Positions 53,461 through 62,936 of a DNA stretch of 64,000 bases are shown one piece after another. The notes beneath the pieces are model-generated. The model had not been told where the DNA came from. It did not search any database and worked only from the letters and a program-made list of their open reading frames with translations. A program made the position numbers and the translations under genes. Each line of letters starts with the position of its first letter. Position 1 is the first letter of the stretch. Location of the stretch: contig NZ_CP045997.1 of the NCBI RefSeq assembly GCF_010233585.1, forward strand, positions 3,907,682 through 3,971,681, written 5' to 3'. This DNA is from Spirosoma endbachense. GTDB lineage: Bacteria; Bacteroidota; Bacteroidia; Cytophagales; Spirosomataceae.

Positions 53461-55095
53461 TTAATTACCCCGTCGGCTTCCAGCACCGCGAGTCATCGTA
53501 GATCGCCCCAAAAAGATTTCATCGCCTTTGAGCGAAAGGGTTGTGTAAAAATTGTATCCGTTCTGAATATAACGCACCATAACCGGGGTCGTTTGCTCAG
53601 GCCGGGCATAAGCCTTAGTGGCAGCCACCAGAATCTGATCACCGTTGACAATAGCCCGCACAAACGGAAGGTCGCGGGTTTTAATCTGATTGGCATTGTA
53701 GGCTACCCACGTTTTTCCACCATCATACGAACACTCGGTAGCTTCATTAAGGTAGGTTTCCCGGCCATTAAACAGGTCGTTGTGGTGTTTGAACAGACGC
53801 CAGAGACCATGGATATAGTGTTCATAGCAGGCATAATTCCGATCATTGCCGAGCCCTTTCTGCTGCGGATCATTCGGCGATGGCTGATCCGGAACCAGAT
53901 CTTTGTGATCATCCCAGAATAACACCCCGTAGGCCCCGGTAAACCAGTAGAAAATAGCCATTCCTTCGGCAACGGCAGGAGGAGCCGCATGTTCAGCTTT
54001 ACCACTGTTTGGAAAATCGCCACTCTGCGTATTAAAGACCCAATGCCAGGCGATGCGCTTTTTGGGCGACAGCTTCCGGTTAACCTCCTGCTCCGCCAGC
54101 AATGATGCTAACCAGTGTCGATCACCATCGCTGGTGTGCCGGGCCGAATAATCGAAGTCAGGATAGAGATAGTAAGTCCCCGGCATCTGAAAATCAACGT
54201 AATCTGCGAACGATTTGCCCACAATATCATCGGGCATTCCGCGCTGTTTGCTGGTTGCTGTTTGGCGGGCAGGTGTATTCCAGAGCCAGTCAGGATTAAT
54301 CATGTAGTGTTCCGCTTTCGAATTGCCGAAACTATTGTGAGGAACCGGCGCAATAGAGCCAATCTCGGTCTGTGGGCTGACGTTGTCTTTCAGCGTCTTC
54401 ACCATAAACGTGTACAGATTGGCCTGCTCCTGCTGATTTCCGCGACTGGTCCCGTCGTTTTCAATATCGAGAAATATCTTACCAAACGTGCTTTTCATCG
54501 TACCCGGTGGACAATCGCCGAAGCCATAACACCCGCCACCCAGTTCTGTCGATGCCTGGAAGAGTGTATTCCGCGTTGCGCGTGCACCGGGCGGTGTTCG
54601 GTATAATACATCCCGTGCCAGTTCGCTGTTGCGAGCCCAGGGCAACCCAAACGCATTGGCAAAATAATCCTGGTAAATAATTAACGAGCGCTGGCTTTGT
54701 TGAAGGCTACTTTTCCAGTTTTTTGCCGGATCACCATCCATCCAGATTTCGACATTAGGAACCATCCGGGTTTGCTCGATGGCTGAAAAACCACGACGAA
54801 ACAGTTTCGTGCGATCCTGTTGAACATGCAGATTACGACCCGCTCCACAAAACGTGACAGTCTTGGTTGCAGGCAATGAAAAATCGCCGACAACATCAAT
54901 ATTGTAGTAACCCTTGCGTGTAGCAGGTGTGAACGATGCACGCGGTGTAGGCGTCACTGCCATTTGACCGGGCAATGGGCCTTTCCATTCAACCGCAACG
55001 GGGTCAGCTGGCCGGGCTGGCTGCGTATACCAAAACCCCAGCCCAGCCAGACTGGCAACTAAACAGGATGCCGCGAGTTTCATAGTGGGCTTCAC
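53461..55095 (-). CDS. Unrecognised exported protein, possibly barrel-fold
   Basis: A 544-residue protein with a signal peptide (LAASCLVASLAGLGFWY). I do not recognise a family. Visible are a motif IFLDIENDGTSRGNQQEQ (about 200-230), EIGSIAPVPHNSFG, IAWHWVFNTQSGDFP, and MAIFYWFTGAYGVLFWDD, which resemble the strand-ending acidic and aromatic residues of TIM-barrel glycoside hydrolases. Three or more cysteine pairs occur in the first half (FCGAG, GGGCYGFGDCPPG). Its coupling to a sugar kinase 25 bp downstream hints at a sugar substrate. The C-terminus TRGAGSRRGN is basic and probably disordered. Confidence 0.6.
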   Translation of the reverse strand: MKPTMKLAASCLVASLAGLGFWYTQPARPADPVAVEWKGPLPGQMAVTPTPRASFTPATRKGYYNIDVVGDFSLPATKTVTFCGAGRNLHVQQDRTKLFRRGFSAIEQTRMVPNVEIWMDGDPAKNWKSSLQQSQRSLIIYQDYFANAFGLPWARNSELARDVLYRTPPGARATRNTLFQASTELGGGCYGFGDCPPGTMKSTFGKIFLDIENDGTSRGNQQEQANLYTFMVKTLKDNVSPQTEIGSIAPVPHNSFGNSKAEHYMINPDWLWNTPARQTATSKQRGMPDDIVGKSFADYVDFQMPGTYYLYPDFDYSARHTSDGDRHWLASLLAEQEVNRKLSPKKRIAWHWVFNTQSGDFPNSGKAEHAAPPAVAEGMAIFYWFTGAYGVLFWDDHKDLVPDQPSPNDPQQKGLGNDRNYACYEHYIHGLWRLFKHHNDLFNGRETYLNEATECSYDGGKTWVAYNANQIKTRDLPFVRAIVNGDQILVAATKAYARPEQTTPVMVRYIQNGYNFYTTLSLKGDEIFLGRSTMTRGAGSRRGN

Positions 55096-55186
55096 AATGG
55101 ATTAATGAATAGGACGTCGATTTATCTCAGCGTCACACGTTGATTATATCCTGTACTTAGACTTAGTTACAAACGCAGGACTACGC

Positions 55187-56059
55187 TTAGTCGTCAATGT
55201 ACCGTTTCGTTATCGGCTGATACGAGTCAATTCGCCGGTCGCGGAGATAAGGCCAGGTTGTCCGGTATTTTTCGGACAGCCCCAAATCCACTTCCTGCAC
55301 ATGAACCACTTCCTGGTCGTGAGGAGCCAGGTAGAGTAATGATCCAAACGGATTCGAAACAAACGAACCGCCCCAAAATTGCTGATCAGCCTCCCGCCCG
55401 ACGCGGTTCACGGAAACGACATGAATGCCATTGGCAATCGCATGACTACGCTGGATCGTTTGCCAGGCATTGTATTGTTCGGTGTTTTGCGCGGGGTCAG
55501 GCTCGTTGGTATCCCAGCCAATGGCCGTCGGATAAACGAGTAGTTCGGCCCCCATCAATGCCGTAATACGGGCAGCTTCGGGATACCATTGATCCCAGCA
55601 AATCAGGACACCAATCCGAGCGAATTTTGTCTCGAAAACTTTATAGCCCAGATCGCCAGGGGTAAAATAGAACTTTTCGTAATAACCCGGATCGTCAGGA
55701 ATGTGCATTTTCCGATATTTGCCCAGATAGGCTCCATCGGCATCTAAAACGGCGGTTGTGTTATGATACAATCCCAGCGCCCGTTTTTCAAACAACGATG
55801 CCACAATGACTACCCCTAATTCGCCCGCCAGTTTCCCTAACCGCTCGGTTGTGGGTCCGGGAATTGCTTCGGCCAGGCTGAAATTATGGTGATCCTCCAC
55901 ATCGCAGAAGTACAGCGACGTAAACAACTCCTGCAGGCAAACGATTTGAGCCCCTTTTCGGGCAGCCTCGCGGATGCCATCAATAGCCTTCTGAACGTTG
56001 GCTTCGACATCGGCTGAGCAGCTCATCTGCACTAAACCAATATTGACTTTTTTAGACAT
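55187..56059 (-). CDS. aguB: N-carbamoylputrescine amidase
   Basis: A 290-residue nitrilase-superfamily enzyme. The Glu-Lys-Cys triad is in VCLQELFTSLYFC (Glu), KYRKMHIPDDPGYYEKFYF (Lys) and LICWDQWYPEAAR (Cys). FTSLYFCDVEDHHNF and the YEKFYFTPGDLG insert are specific to AguB. It hydrolyses N-carbamoylputrescine to putrescine, CO2 and ammonia. Agmatine deiminase (aguA) is normally nearby but not in this window. Confidence 0.93.
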   Translation of the reverse strand: MSKKVNIGLVQMSCSADVEANVQKAIDGIREAARKGAQIVCLQELFTSLYFCDVEDHHNFSLAEAIPGPTTERLGKLAGELGVVIVASLFEKRALGLYHNTTAVLDADGAYLGKYRKMHIPDDPGYYEKFYFTPGDLGYKVFETKFARIGVLICWDQWYPEAARITALMGAELLVYPTAIGWDTNEPDPAQNTEQYNAWQTIQRSHAIANGIHVVSVNRVGREADQQFWGGSFVSNPFGSLLYLAPHDQEVVHVQEVDLGLSEKYRTTWPYLRDRRIDSYQPITKRYIDD

Positions 56060-56200
56060 GATACAAAAGTAGGGCGTTCTGAATTGTCAACGCCTACATC
56101 CAACAAAACTCTTATCGGGTGGGTTCGACAATAAATTGCAGTTTAGGGCTTCCTGTTCGTAGTTTAGGGTTCCAATTCTTAAACCGAAATCGCACTAATC

Positions 56201-57295
56201 ATGACCTCCCGCAGAAATTTCCTGCATACAGCCACCCTCACGAGTGTGGCCGCAACGATTGCACCTAATGCACTCTGGTCGGCCACACGGCCTGCCAAAG
56301 ACAAACTTGGCGTCGCCCTGGTTGGTCTGGGCTATTACAGCACTGATCTACTGGCTCCAGCTCTGCAAAAAACCAAAAATTGCTACCTCGCCGGTATTGT
56401 GACAGGTACGCCGGAAAAAGCCGAAAAATGGAAGAAACAGTACAACATTCCCGACAAGAATATCTACTCGTATCAAACGTTCGATCAGATCGCCAATAAC
56501 CCTGACATCGATGTCGTGTATGTGGTACTCCCACCCTCCATGCATGAAGAATATGTGATCAGAGCCGCTAAGGCAGGCAAGCACGTCTGGGTCGAAAAAC
56601 CAATGGCGGTTACCGCGAAAGAATGTCAGAACATGATCGATGCCTGTGCGAAAAACAAACGATCGCTGGCCGTTGGTTATCGGCTCCACCACGAACCGAA
56701 TACGCAGGAATATGTCAAGGTACTGCGCGATGGAAAAATCGGGAAAATACTAATGGTAAGCTGCTCGGCCGGTTATTATGATGCCCGCACCAATCACTGG
56801 AAACAGAAAAAAGAAATGGGAGGTGGTGTCATGTATGACATGGGCGTGTATGTGCTTCAGGGCGCCCGGCTGGCAACGGGTGAAGAGCCGATAGCGGTAA
56901 CAGCCCAACAATACACGACCCGGCCTGATGTCTATAAAAATGGCCTTGACGAAACCTCTATGGCTCAGCTCCTCTTCCCCAGCGGAGCGCGGGCGGCTGT
57001 GCAAACCAGCTACGGGATGAACATGAATTTTCTGGATGTAACGGGCTCAAAAGGGAAAATGAGAATAGAGCCATACTCGGCTTATAATGGACAAAAGGGC
57101 ATTTGGAGCGGTGGTTCCATTGAACATCCCTACGAAGTACCCTCGCAGCAGACCCTACAAATGGATGACGATGCCGCAGCTATCATGAACAACAAACCAG
57201 TACTGGCACCCGGCGAAGAAGGTCTGCGTGATATTAAAATTGTAGAAGCGATCTATGCCGCTGCCCACTCCGGACGAGAGGTAAAAATCAGTTAA
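56201..57295 (+). CDS. Tat-exported Gfo/Idh/MocA-family oxidoreductase
   Basis: A 364-residue protein with a twin-arginine signal (SRRNFLHTATLTSVAATIA). The N-terminal Rossmann fold has LGVALVGLGYYSTDLL; the catalytic EKPMAVTAKEC motif and the C-terminal alpha-beta domain with GGGVMYDMGVYVLQGAR follow. Exported members of this family act on sugars or inositols outside the cytoplasm with tightly bound NADP. It is followed by a hairpin terminator and has no obvious operon partner. Confidence 0.92.
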   Translation: MTSRRNFLHTATLTSVAATIAPNALWSATRPAKDKLGVALVGLGYYSTDLLAPALQKTKNCYLAGIVTGTPEKAEKWKKQYNIPDKNIYSYQTFDQIANNPDIDVVYVVLPPSMHEEYVIRAAKAGKHVWVEKPMAVTAKECQNMIDACAKNKRSLAVGYRLHHEPNTQEYVKVLRDGKIGKILMVSCSAGYYDARTNHWKQKKEMGGGVMYDMGVYVLQGARLATGEEPIAVTAQQYTTRPDVYKNGLDETSMAQLLFPSGARAAVQTSYGMNMNFLDVTGSKGKMRIEPYSAYNGQKGIWSGGSIEHPYEVPSQQTLQMDDDAAAIMNNKPVLAPGEEGLRDIKIVEAIYAAAHSGREVKIS

Positions 57296-57297
57296 AA

Positions 57298-57334
57298 ATT
57301 TTTGGGATCGGCAGTGTCTGTCGATCCCAAAAAT
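57298..57334. terminator. Terminator after the Gfo/Idh/MocA gene
   Basis: ATTTTTGGGATCG and its complement flank an 11-nt loop; the right arm ends CAAAAAT. Confidence 0.85.
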
Positions 57335-57475
57335 CTTCCTGTCTTGTAGCGAGTTAGAATATACCCTATTTCAACTATGCTACAGATACATTTCAACCGA
57401 AATATATAAAGTCGGAGAGACTATTTGCCTGGTCGTTGGGTTTTTGCTTACTTCGCCTGTCAACCCCGTCTGATT

Positions 57476-57706
57476 ATGCAACCCACCGATTTCACCAGGC
57501 TTCCTGCCCAGCAGCAGCTCGACACCCTCTACTTTGCAGGCGATATTCTTGCGAACCGCTATGAAGGTGACAATATATTCCTGCTTTATAACCTTCGGGA
57601 CTTTTATGTCGAACTGCGCTATGATGCTTATAACAGCCAGTTACACCAGGTTACGGCGTTCCGGAATACCGATAAACTAGAACCTTATCTGCCTTATTTG
57701 GCGTAG
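57476..57706 (+). CDS. Small hypothetical protein
   Basis: A 76-residue soluble protein from ATG 57476 (MQPTDFTRLPAQQQLDTLYF). It is rich in Tyr, Phe and Asp (DFYVELRYDAYNSQLHQV) and looks like a compact beta-sheet domain; I know no family name for it. A longer frame from 57425 would add residues of low quality. A strong palindromic terminator follows within 6 bp. Confidence 0.6.
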   Translation: MQPTDFTRLPAQQQLDTLYFAGDILANRYEGDNIFLLYNLRDFYVELRYDAYNSQLHQVTAFRNTDKLEPYLPYLA

Positions 57707-57711
57707 TGCCG

Positions 57712-57750
57712 GGAGGTTTTCAGCCTTATAAGGCTGAAAACCTCCTGTTT
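57712..57750 (+). terminator. Terminator after the small hypothetical gene
   Basis: GGAGGTTTTCAGCC and its complement around TTATAA (57712-57745), followed by TGTTT. Confidence 0.8.
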
Positions 57751-57831
57751 AGAGGAACTTTTTGTGCCCAAAAACCCATAAACTTACCTGTTGGCTGATT
57801 TTTTTTTCAAATGAAGGTGAAAAACTTCATA

Positions 57832-57839
57832 TACATTTG
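57832..57839 (+). promoter_or_regulatory. Predicted -7 element of the cold-shock gene
   Basis: TACATTTG, 48 bp before the ATG, giving a leader of about 40 nt. Confidence 0.5.
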
Positions 57840-57886
57840 GAAATAAATTTTATTGTGCCGTCCTTCGCTTAAATTTTAAACAAGCA

Positions 57887-58078
57887 ATGCAAACAGGAAC
57901 TGTAAAATTCTTTAATGAAACCAAAGGGTTTGGCTTCATTAAACCCGATGAAGGTGGCGAAGACATATTTGTACACGCTTCTGGCCTCATCGACCAAATC
58001 CGTGAAAACGACAAAGTTAAATTCAATGTCGAACGCGGTAAGAAAGGCTTAAATGCCGTGAATGTCGAAATAGCTTAA
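57887..58078 (+). CDS. Cold-shock protein, CspA family
   Basis: A 63-residue OB-fold protein. RNP1 is KGFGFIKPD and RNP2 is EDIFVHASGL, both intact, so it should bind single-stranded RNA and DNA as an RNA chaperone. The leader is short compared with E. coli cspA, so cold-responsive structure is not evident. A canonical terminator follows. Confidence 0.95.
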   Translation: MQTGTVKFFNETKGFGFIKPDEGGEDIFVHASGLIDQIRENDKVKFNVERGKKGLNAVNVEIA

Positions 58079-58105
58079 TTGTAAGATATAAAGACACCCG
58101 TTGTT

Positions 58106-58135
58106 AAAAACATGCCATTAGGCATGTTTTTTTTT
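58106..58135 (+). terminator. Terminator after the cold-shock gene
   Basis: CATGCC-ATTA-GGCATG followed by nine T residues. Confidence 0.95.
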
Positions 58136-58232
58136 GCCCTAATTTCTTCAGTAGGTGGTTAAATGAGTAATCGATAACTAGATTTTTTTGCAAAATTGCT
58201 CACTCAACCAAGTACCGATTTCCCCATTATCA

Positions 58233-60356
58233 ATGCCCCAATCACCCGAACAACGTACAGCAGCACGCCTTGGCCTGAATCCCAGATCGGTAGCGGTTAC
58301 GATTGAACTCCTCACGGGCGGTGCTACCGTTCCGTTTATTGCCCGATACAGAAAAGAAGCAACTGGACAACTCGATGAATTACAAATCGGGCAAATTAAA
58401 GAGACATACCAGAAGCTGCTCGACCTCGACAAGCGCCGGGATGCGGTTCTGAAATCAATTGATGAGCAGAACAAGTTAACCGACGATCTGCGCCGGAAAA
58501 TTGAATCCGCCGATTCGCTGACAGAACTCGAAGACCTGTATCTGCCTTATAAACAAAAGCGCAAAACCAGGGCAACAATCGCCATAGAGCGCGGTCTTGA
58601 ACCACTGGCGAACCTGATTCTTAGTCAACGGGAAACAAACCTTGACCGGGTTGCCCAACGCTACCTTACCGATGCTGTCTTAACCGTAGATGATGCATTA
58701 CAGGGCGCCCGCGACATTCTGGCCGAACGAATTAGTGAAGATGCCGATGCCCGTCAGCGTATCCGGAATTTGTTTGAGCGGGAAGCAATTATCCGCTCCG
58801 TTGTCAAAAAAGGAAAGGATGCTGAAGGTGTAAAGTATAAAGACTATTTCGATTTTGCAGAACCACTCCGACGCGTACCATCTCACCGGTTACTGGCGCT
58901 ACGCAGAGGAGAAACAGAGGGCTTTCTAACGGTTAGCATCGGTCCAGACGAAGAGGCCGCCCTTGAACGGCTTGAACGACAGTTTCTGTATAATCAGTCT
59001 ACGACGGTCTGCAAGGAGCAAGTTGGGTTAGCGATTCGCGATGGTTATAAACGCCTGCTCAAACCCTCGATCGAAACAGAATTCGACAATCGCTCAAAAG
59101 AGAAAGCGGATGCTGAAGCCATTACAATTTTTGCCGATAACCTGCGCCAGCTTCTGCTCAGTCCGCCTTTAGGTCAACAACGGGTACTGGCAATTGACCC
59201 CGGTTACCGTACTGGCTGTAAAACCGTTTGTCTCGACGCGCAGGGTAATCTACTGACCGATACCGTCTTGTACCTGTTTCAGTCTGAAGGTCAAAAGCAG
59301 CAGGCCATCCAAACGGTTCAGAAACTGATTGCCCAGTATAAAATTGACGTAATCGCCATTGGCAACGGCACCGCCGGACGCGAAACCGAGGAGTTTATTC
59401 AGACTCTGAACCTGGGAAAACCGATCTTCATGGTTAGCGAACAGGGTGCCTCCATCTATTCAGCCTCAGAAGCAGCCAGAGAAGAGTTTCCGGATCGTGA
59501 TGTTACGGTTCGGGGAGCAGTCAGTATTGGCCGTCGGCTGATGGACCCGCTGGCCGAACTGGTTAAAATAGACCCTAAATCAATTGGTGTTGGTCAATAT
59601 CAGCACGATGTTGACCAGACTGATCTGAAAACCAGTCTGGATACCGTTGTTGAAAGTTGCGTGAATCAGGTTGGTGTATCACTAAATACGGCCAGTGCTT
59701 ACCTGTTGCGTTATGTATCGGGGCTTGGCCCACAGCTAGCGGGTAATATTGTGGCCTTCCGCGCTCAAAATGGTGCATTCACATCTCGCGAACAATTAAA
59801 AAAAGTACCTCGACTTGGTCCGAAGGCTTTTGAACAATGTGCCGGTTTTCTACGCATCGAAGGCGGCAAGAATCCATTGGACAACAGTGCTGTACACCCA
59901 GAACGCTATACGGTGGTGGAACGCATGGCCACTGACGTAAAAAGTACGGTGGCTGATCTGGTGCAAAAATCAGAGCTCCGTAAGCAAATCCAACCCGAAC
60001 GGTACGTGAGTGAGGCCGTTGGTTTACCTACTCTTCGCGATATTATGGCCGAGCTTGAAAAACCCGGACGAGACCCTCGCGAGCCGCTATCCGTATTTGA
60101 ATATGATACCAGAGTTCGATCTGTAGACGATCTGCACGAAGGAATGATACTGAATGGGGTCGTAACCAATATTACTGCATTTGGCGCGTTCGTCGATATT
60201 GGCGTCAAGCAAGATGGTCTGGTCCACGTTTCGCAAATGGCCAATCATTATGTTTCAGATCCCAAAACAGTCGTTAAAGTCTACCAGAAAGTAAAAGTAA
60301 AAGTGCTGGAAGTGGATACGACTCGTAAACGAATTGCGTTATCTATGAAAATTTAA
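58233..60356 (+). CDS. Tex-like transcription accessory protein with S1 domain
   Basis: A 707-residue protein from ATG 58233; a TTG 45 bases earlier adds an unconserved tail. The Tex core shows GATVPFIARYRKEATG, LEDLYLPYKQKRKTRA, the YqgF/RNase H-like domain (LAIDPGYRTGCK), an HhH region (KKVPRLGPKAFEQCAGFLRI) and a C-terminal S1 domain (LHEGMILNGVVTNITAFGAFVD). Tex proteins bind RNA and associate with transcription; the domains are complete. Confidence 0.95.
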   Translation: MPQSPEQRTAARLGLNPRSVAVTIELLTGGATVPFIARYRKEATGQLDELQIGQIKETYQKLLDLDKRRDAVLKSIDEQNKLTDDLRRKIESADSLTELEDLYLPYKQKRKTRATIAIERGLEPLANLILSQRETNLDRVAQRYLTDAVLTVDDALQGARDILAERISEDADARQRIRNLFEREAIIRSVVKKGKDAEGVKYKDYFDFAEPLRRVPSHRLLALRRGETEGFLTVSIGPDEEAALERLERQFLYNQSTTVCKEQVGLAIRDGYKRLLKPSIETEFDNRSKEKADAEAITIFADNLRQLLLSPPLGQQRVLAIDPGYRTGCKTVCLDAQGNLLTDTVLYLFQSEGQKQQAIQTVQKLIAQYKIDVIAIGNGTAGRETEEFIQTLNLGKPIFMVSEQGASIYSASEAAREEFPDRDVTVRGAVSIGRRLMDPLAELVKIDPKSIGVGQYQHDVDQTDLKTSLDTVVESCVNQVGVSLNTASAYLLRYVSGLGPQLAGNIVAFRAQNGAFTSREQLKKVPRLGPKAFEQCAGFLRIEGGKNPLDNSAVHPERYTVVERMATDVKSTVADLVQKSELRKQIQPERYVSEAVGLPTLRDIMAELEKPGRDPREPLSVFEYDTRVRSVDDLHEGMILNGVVTNITAFGAFVDIGVKQDGLVHVSQMANHYVSDPKTVVKVYQKVKVKVLEVDTTRKRIALSMKI

Positions 60357-60359
60357 TAA

Positions 60360-60402
60360 GTTGCATGTGTATCGTTCCTGAAAACAACGATACACATGCA
60401 AC
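60360..60402. terminator. Hairpin after tex
   Basis: GTTGCATGTGTATCGTT and its complement around a 9-nt loop; it ends 15 bp before the next start. It lacks a T-run. Confidence 0.6.
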
Positions 60403-60417
60403 CCTAATCCCATCTGT

Positions 60418-61047
60418 ATGCAACAATGCTGCTCACGGGGCTTATGGCGCTCCGTTCTGCTAAGCACTTGCCTGCTTTCTTTGTTAACCTCCTGTGAGGT
60501 TCTTCGATCTTCCGGGTCAACCCATTCGGTCAGTCGTCGTCCATCTTCGTCAAACTCGGCAGCCCGCCGAACGTCAACGGGAAAGGTACCTGCCCGGCCA
60601 CCATCAGTACCGGCCAAGTCGACGGGTAAAGTTGTCGATAGCCGAACGTACGAAAATCGGTATGTACCGGAAGTTGTTAAAATTGCCCGGACCTATACCG
60701 GAACACCCTATCGCTCAGGAGGTAATACATCGGACGGAATTGACTGTTCTGGCCTGGTCTATGCCGTTTTTAATACGGTAGGCCTGAAAATGCCCCGTAT
60801 TTCGTGGCAGCAATCAGAAGTAGGTCGGGAAGTGGAGGTAAATGATATTCTGCCGGGTGATCTGATTTTCTTTGTACCCGACAAAGGCCAGGCTGGTTAT
60901 GTTTCTCACACCGGTATTGTTACCGAAGTAAATGGCGGCAATAATATTCGCTTCATTCATGCATCATCGTCGCGTGGTGTTCGTGAAGACAATCTGTTTA
61001 CAGATTACTTCAAGGGAAGATTTGTCAAAGCACTAAGGCCTTTTTAA
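60418..61047 (+). CDS. NlpC/P60 (C40) peptidase lipoprotein
   Basis: A 209-residue protein with a lipoprotein signal; the lipobox is LLTSC, with Cys near residue 26. The C40 domain has GIDCSGLVYAVF (catalytic Cys), VSHTGIV (His) and RFIHASSSRG (third polar residue). It cleaves peptidoglycan stems, probably at the inner leaflet of the outer membrane. The Ser/Pro/Thr-rich region before the domain is a linker. Confidence 0.92.
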   Translation: MQQCCSRGLWRSVLLSTCLLSLLTSCEVLRSSGSTHSVSRRPSSSNSAARRTSTGKVPARPPSVPAKSTGKVVDSRTYENRYVPEVVKIARTYTGTPYRSGGNTSDGIDCSGLVYAVFNTVGLKMPRISWQQSEVGREVEVNDILPGDLIFFVPDKGQAGYVSHTGIVTEVNGGNNIRFIHASSSRGVREDNLFTDYFKGRFVKALRPF

Positions 61048-61080
61048 GAGAAGAAATAAGCAATAGGCATAGAGGACATA

Positions 61081-61119
61081 AAATAACAAAGCCGCTTCAG
61101 AAGCGGCTTTGTTATTTTT
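61081..61119. terminator. Bidirectional terminator between NlpC and GIY-YIG genes
   Basis: 17-bp arms with the core AACAAAGCCGCTT and its complement around CAG, with T-run. Confidence 0.9.
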
Positions 61120-61127
61120 GCAGTTTA

Positions 61128-61382
61128 TTAGATCGTGGGTAGCGGATTGCCAATTAGCTCCTCCCAGTAAGCCCGATCCTTTTTTTTCAGTTTCATTTCT
61201 AAACTTAGTGCTTCATTTCGCGTGTCAAACGGCCGCGTAAATTTCACTTCCCACGGTTTACCTTCAGCCGTAGCCGGGTTTGTTTTAGCGTTATGCTGCC
61301 ACAGCGTGATTTTCAGATCTTTAGTCTGACCAATAAAATATTGATCGGTCGAGGGGCTGTAAATAATATAAACAGTATGCAT
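61128..61382 (-). CDS. GIY-YIG nuclease-family protein, active-site variant
   Basis: An 84-residue single-domain protein of the UvrC-N/URI type (VYIIYSPSTDQYFIGQTKDL). The second half has NEALSLEMKLKKKDRAYW with the metal-binding Glu. Two usual residues differ: YIG reads FIG, and the catalytic Arg after the QTKDL segment is replaced (KITLWQHN where most members have an Arg in the fifth position). It may therefore be inactive or use another residue. Its role is unknown. Confidence 0.78.
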   Translation of the reverse strand: MHTVYIIYSPSTDQYFIGQTKDLKITLWQHNAKTNPATAEGKPWEVKFTRPFDTRNEALSLEMKLKKKDRAYWEELIGNPLPTI

Positions 61383-61490
61383 ACGATGTCGTAGACTATT
61401 ATCAAAGCTACGTAATTGTTAACAGAAAACAAACATTGTTTTATCTAACGACTTCGTAGACAAGCCGCCCTAATTTTTTTAGCGCATAAT

Positions 61491-61522
61491 TTGGCAGAAT
61501 CTGATTTTTTTGTTCATCTTTG
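61491..61522 (+). promoter_or_regulatory. Predicted promoter of tRNA-Ala
   Basis: TTG at 61491, a 21-bp spacer and CATCTTTG at 61515-61522; the first base of the -7 element differs from consensus. The tRNA starts 12 bp later. Confidence 0.55.
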
Positions 61523-61533
61523 CACCCACAAAA

Positions 61534-61608
<75 letters not shown>

Positions 61609-61622
61609 CAGAATGGCCCTAT

Positions 61623-61654
61623 ATGCTGTTTCCTGACCCGGAAACAGCATTTCT
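61623..61654 (+). terminator. Hairpin just after tRNA-Ala
   Basis: ATGCTGTTTCC and its complement around TGACCC, followed by TTTCTT. It would end the tRNA transcript and argues against an integrase start at 61572 or 61623. Confidence 0.7.
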
Positions 61655-61700
61655 TATGTATAGCCATTTTAATTTAACAAACCGCTTAACAAATACCCTG

Positions 61701-62906
61701 ATGGAGTTGTCTAAAAACAGCTCTCAATCAATACCTCCCTTCCGACTCTGTAAACTTTACCATTTCAATCACGATACCTCAAAAACCTGGCTTTTAGAGT
61801 TCTATCAATGGAATGTCAAAACACAACAATGTGAGCGCCGTTTCTTTAGCCGCTATTTCAATAAACTAAAGAATCTGAGTGAGCGATTAAAAGAAGCCCA
61901 GAAGTGGGAACGCTTCATTAATCAGCAACTTGAGAATGGTGCGGTTTACAATCCTGACCTAAAAACAGGATCTGTAAAACCTGTTGCTCCAACAGTTACG
62001 GCCCCGGCTCCCACTGGCCCTAAGTTATTAGCGGACTTAACTTGCTATTTAAGCACGAAGAAAAGCACCCTTGCCGAAAATTCGTACAAGGTTTACAGGA
62101 ACTTTGGCGATAAGCTAAAGGCATTTCTCAAAAAGAACAAGCTAGAGCATCTTGCCACTAAAGATATAACCCCCGAACTCTGCGAAAGGTATAGGGACTA
62201 TATCCTGAAGAAACACGACCACCCGACAACGCGGAACAAGGAAATAGGGCAGTTCAAAACGTTCTGTTTCTACTACTCCAAGAAAGGGCGAAAACGGTTT
62301 GAGATTAGCCCGGCTGTCGATCTAGAGTTTGTTCCGAAGCAGGAATCTGAAATGCATGAGCCGTATTCCGATGAACAGGCAGTTCGGATATTTGCTCATA
62401 TAGAACAAAAACAGGATTTTCCCTTATTGCTCTTTATATACTTTATTCATTACTGCTTTGCCCGTCCAGGTCAGGAGGTACGGTTAATGAAAGTTGGCGA
62501 TTTGCGTGAGCGGTCGGTAATGATCAGGCCAGGTCGCTCCAAGACGAGTATTACAAAAAGTCCGACACTGCCTAAGCCATTGGCTGAACTTATCGACTTA
62601 TTAAAGCTTCGCTCCTACCCTGCTGAATACTACGTTTTTGGCAATGAGGGTAAGCCCGGTCCTGTTCCTGTTGGTAAAAATCACTTCTATTATCGGCATA
62701 GTAAAATCCTTTCTGATTTGGGGATTAAAGGCAAGTATACCGTCTATGGCTGGAAACACACCGGCAATATCAAAGCAATCCGGTTAGGCATTAACCCCAA
62801 AAAGCTACAATTACAAAACGGCTTCACGGAGTATAAAACGATGGAGATATACACCCGGCGTTTAGCGGCCTTTGCCGATGATGAGATTTACGAAAAGTTT
62901 ATTTAG
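61701..62906 (+). CDS. Tyrosine recombinase (phage/island integrase)
   Basis: About 401 residues if the ATG at 61701 is used; ATG 61656 is an alternative. An N-terminal arm-binding-like domain (YHFNHDTSKTWLLEFYQ, about 15-90), a SAM-like core-binding domain (about 105-200), and a catalytic domain follow. ARPGQEVRLMKVGDL supplies the first Arg; GWKHTGNIKAIRLG contains the His and a displaced second Arg, and the Tyr nucleophile is in MEIYTRRL. The usual HxxR box is HTGN here, as in many Bacteroidota integrases. It is adjacent to tRNA-Ala, the expected place for an integrase of a genomic island. Confidence 0.85.
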   Translation: MELSKNSSQSIPPFRLCKLYHFNHDTSKTWLLEFYQWNVKTQQCERRFFSRYFNKLKNLSERLKEAQKWERFINQQLENGAVYNPDLKTGSVKPVAPTVTAPAPTGPKLLADLTCYLSTKKSTLAENSYKVYRNFGDKLKAFLKKNKLEHLATKDITPELCERYRDYILKKHDHPTTRNKEIGQFKTFCFYYSKKGRKRFEISPAVDLEFVPKQESEMHEPYSDEQAVRIFAHIEQKQDFPLLLFIYFIHYCFARPGQEVRLMKVGDLRERSVMIRPGRSKTSITKSPTLPKPLAELIDLLKLRSYPAEYYVFGNEGKPGPVPVGKNHFYYRHSKILSDLGIKGKYTVYGWKHTGNIKAIRLGINPKKLQLQNGFTEYKTMEIYTRRLAAFADDEIYEKFI

Positions 62907-62936
62907 TATTTGTTCACTTTAACCACCGTACACAAA

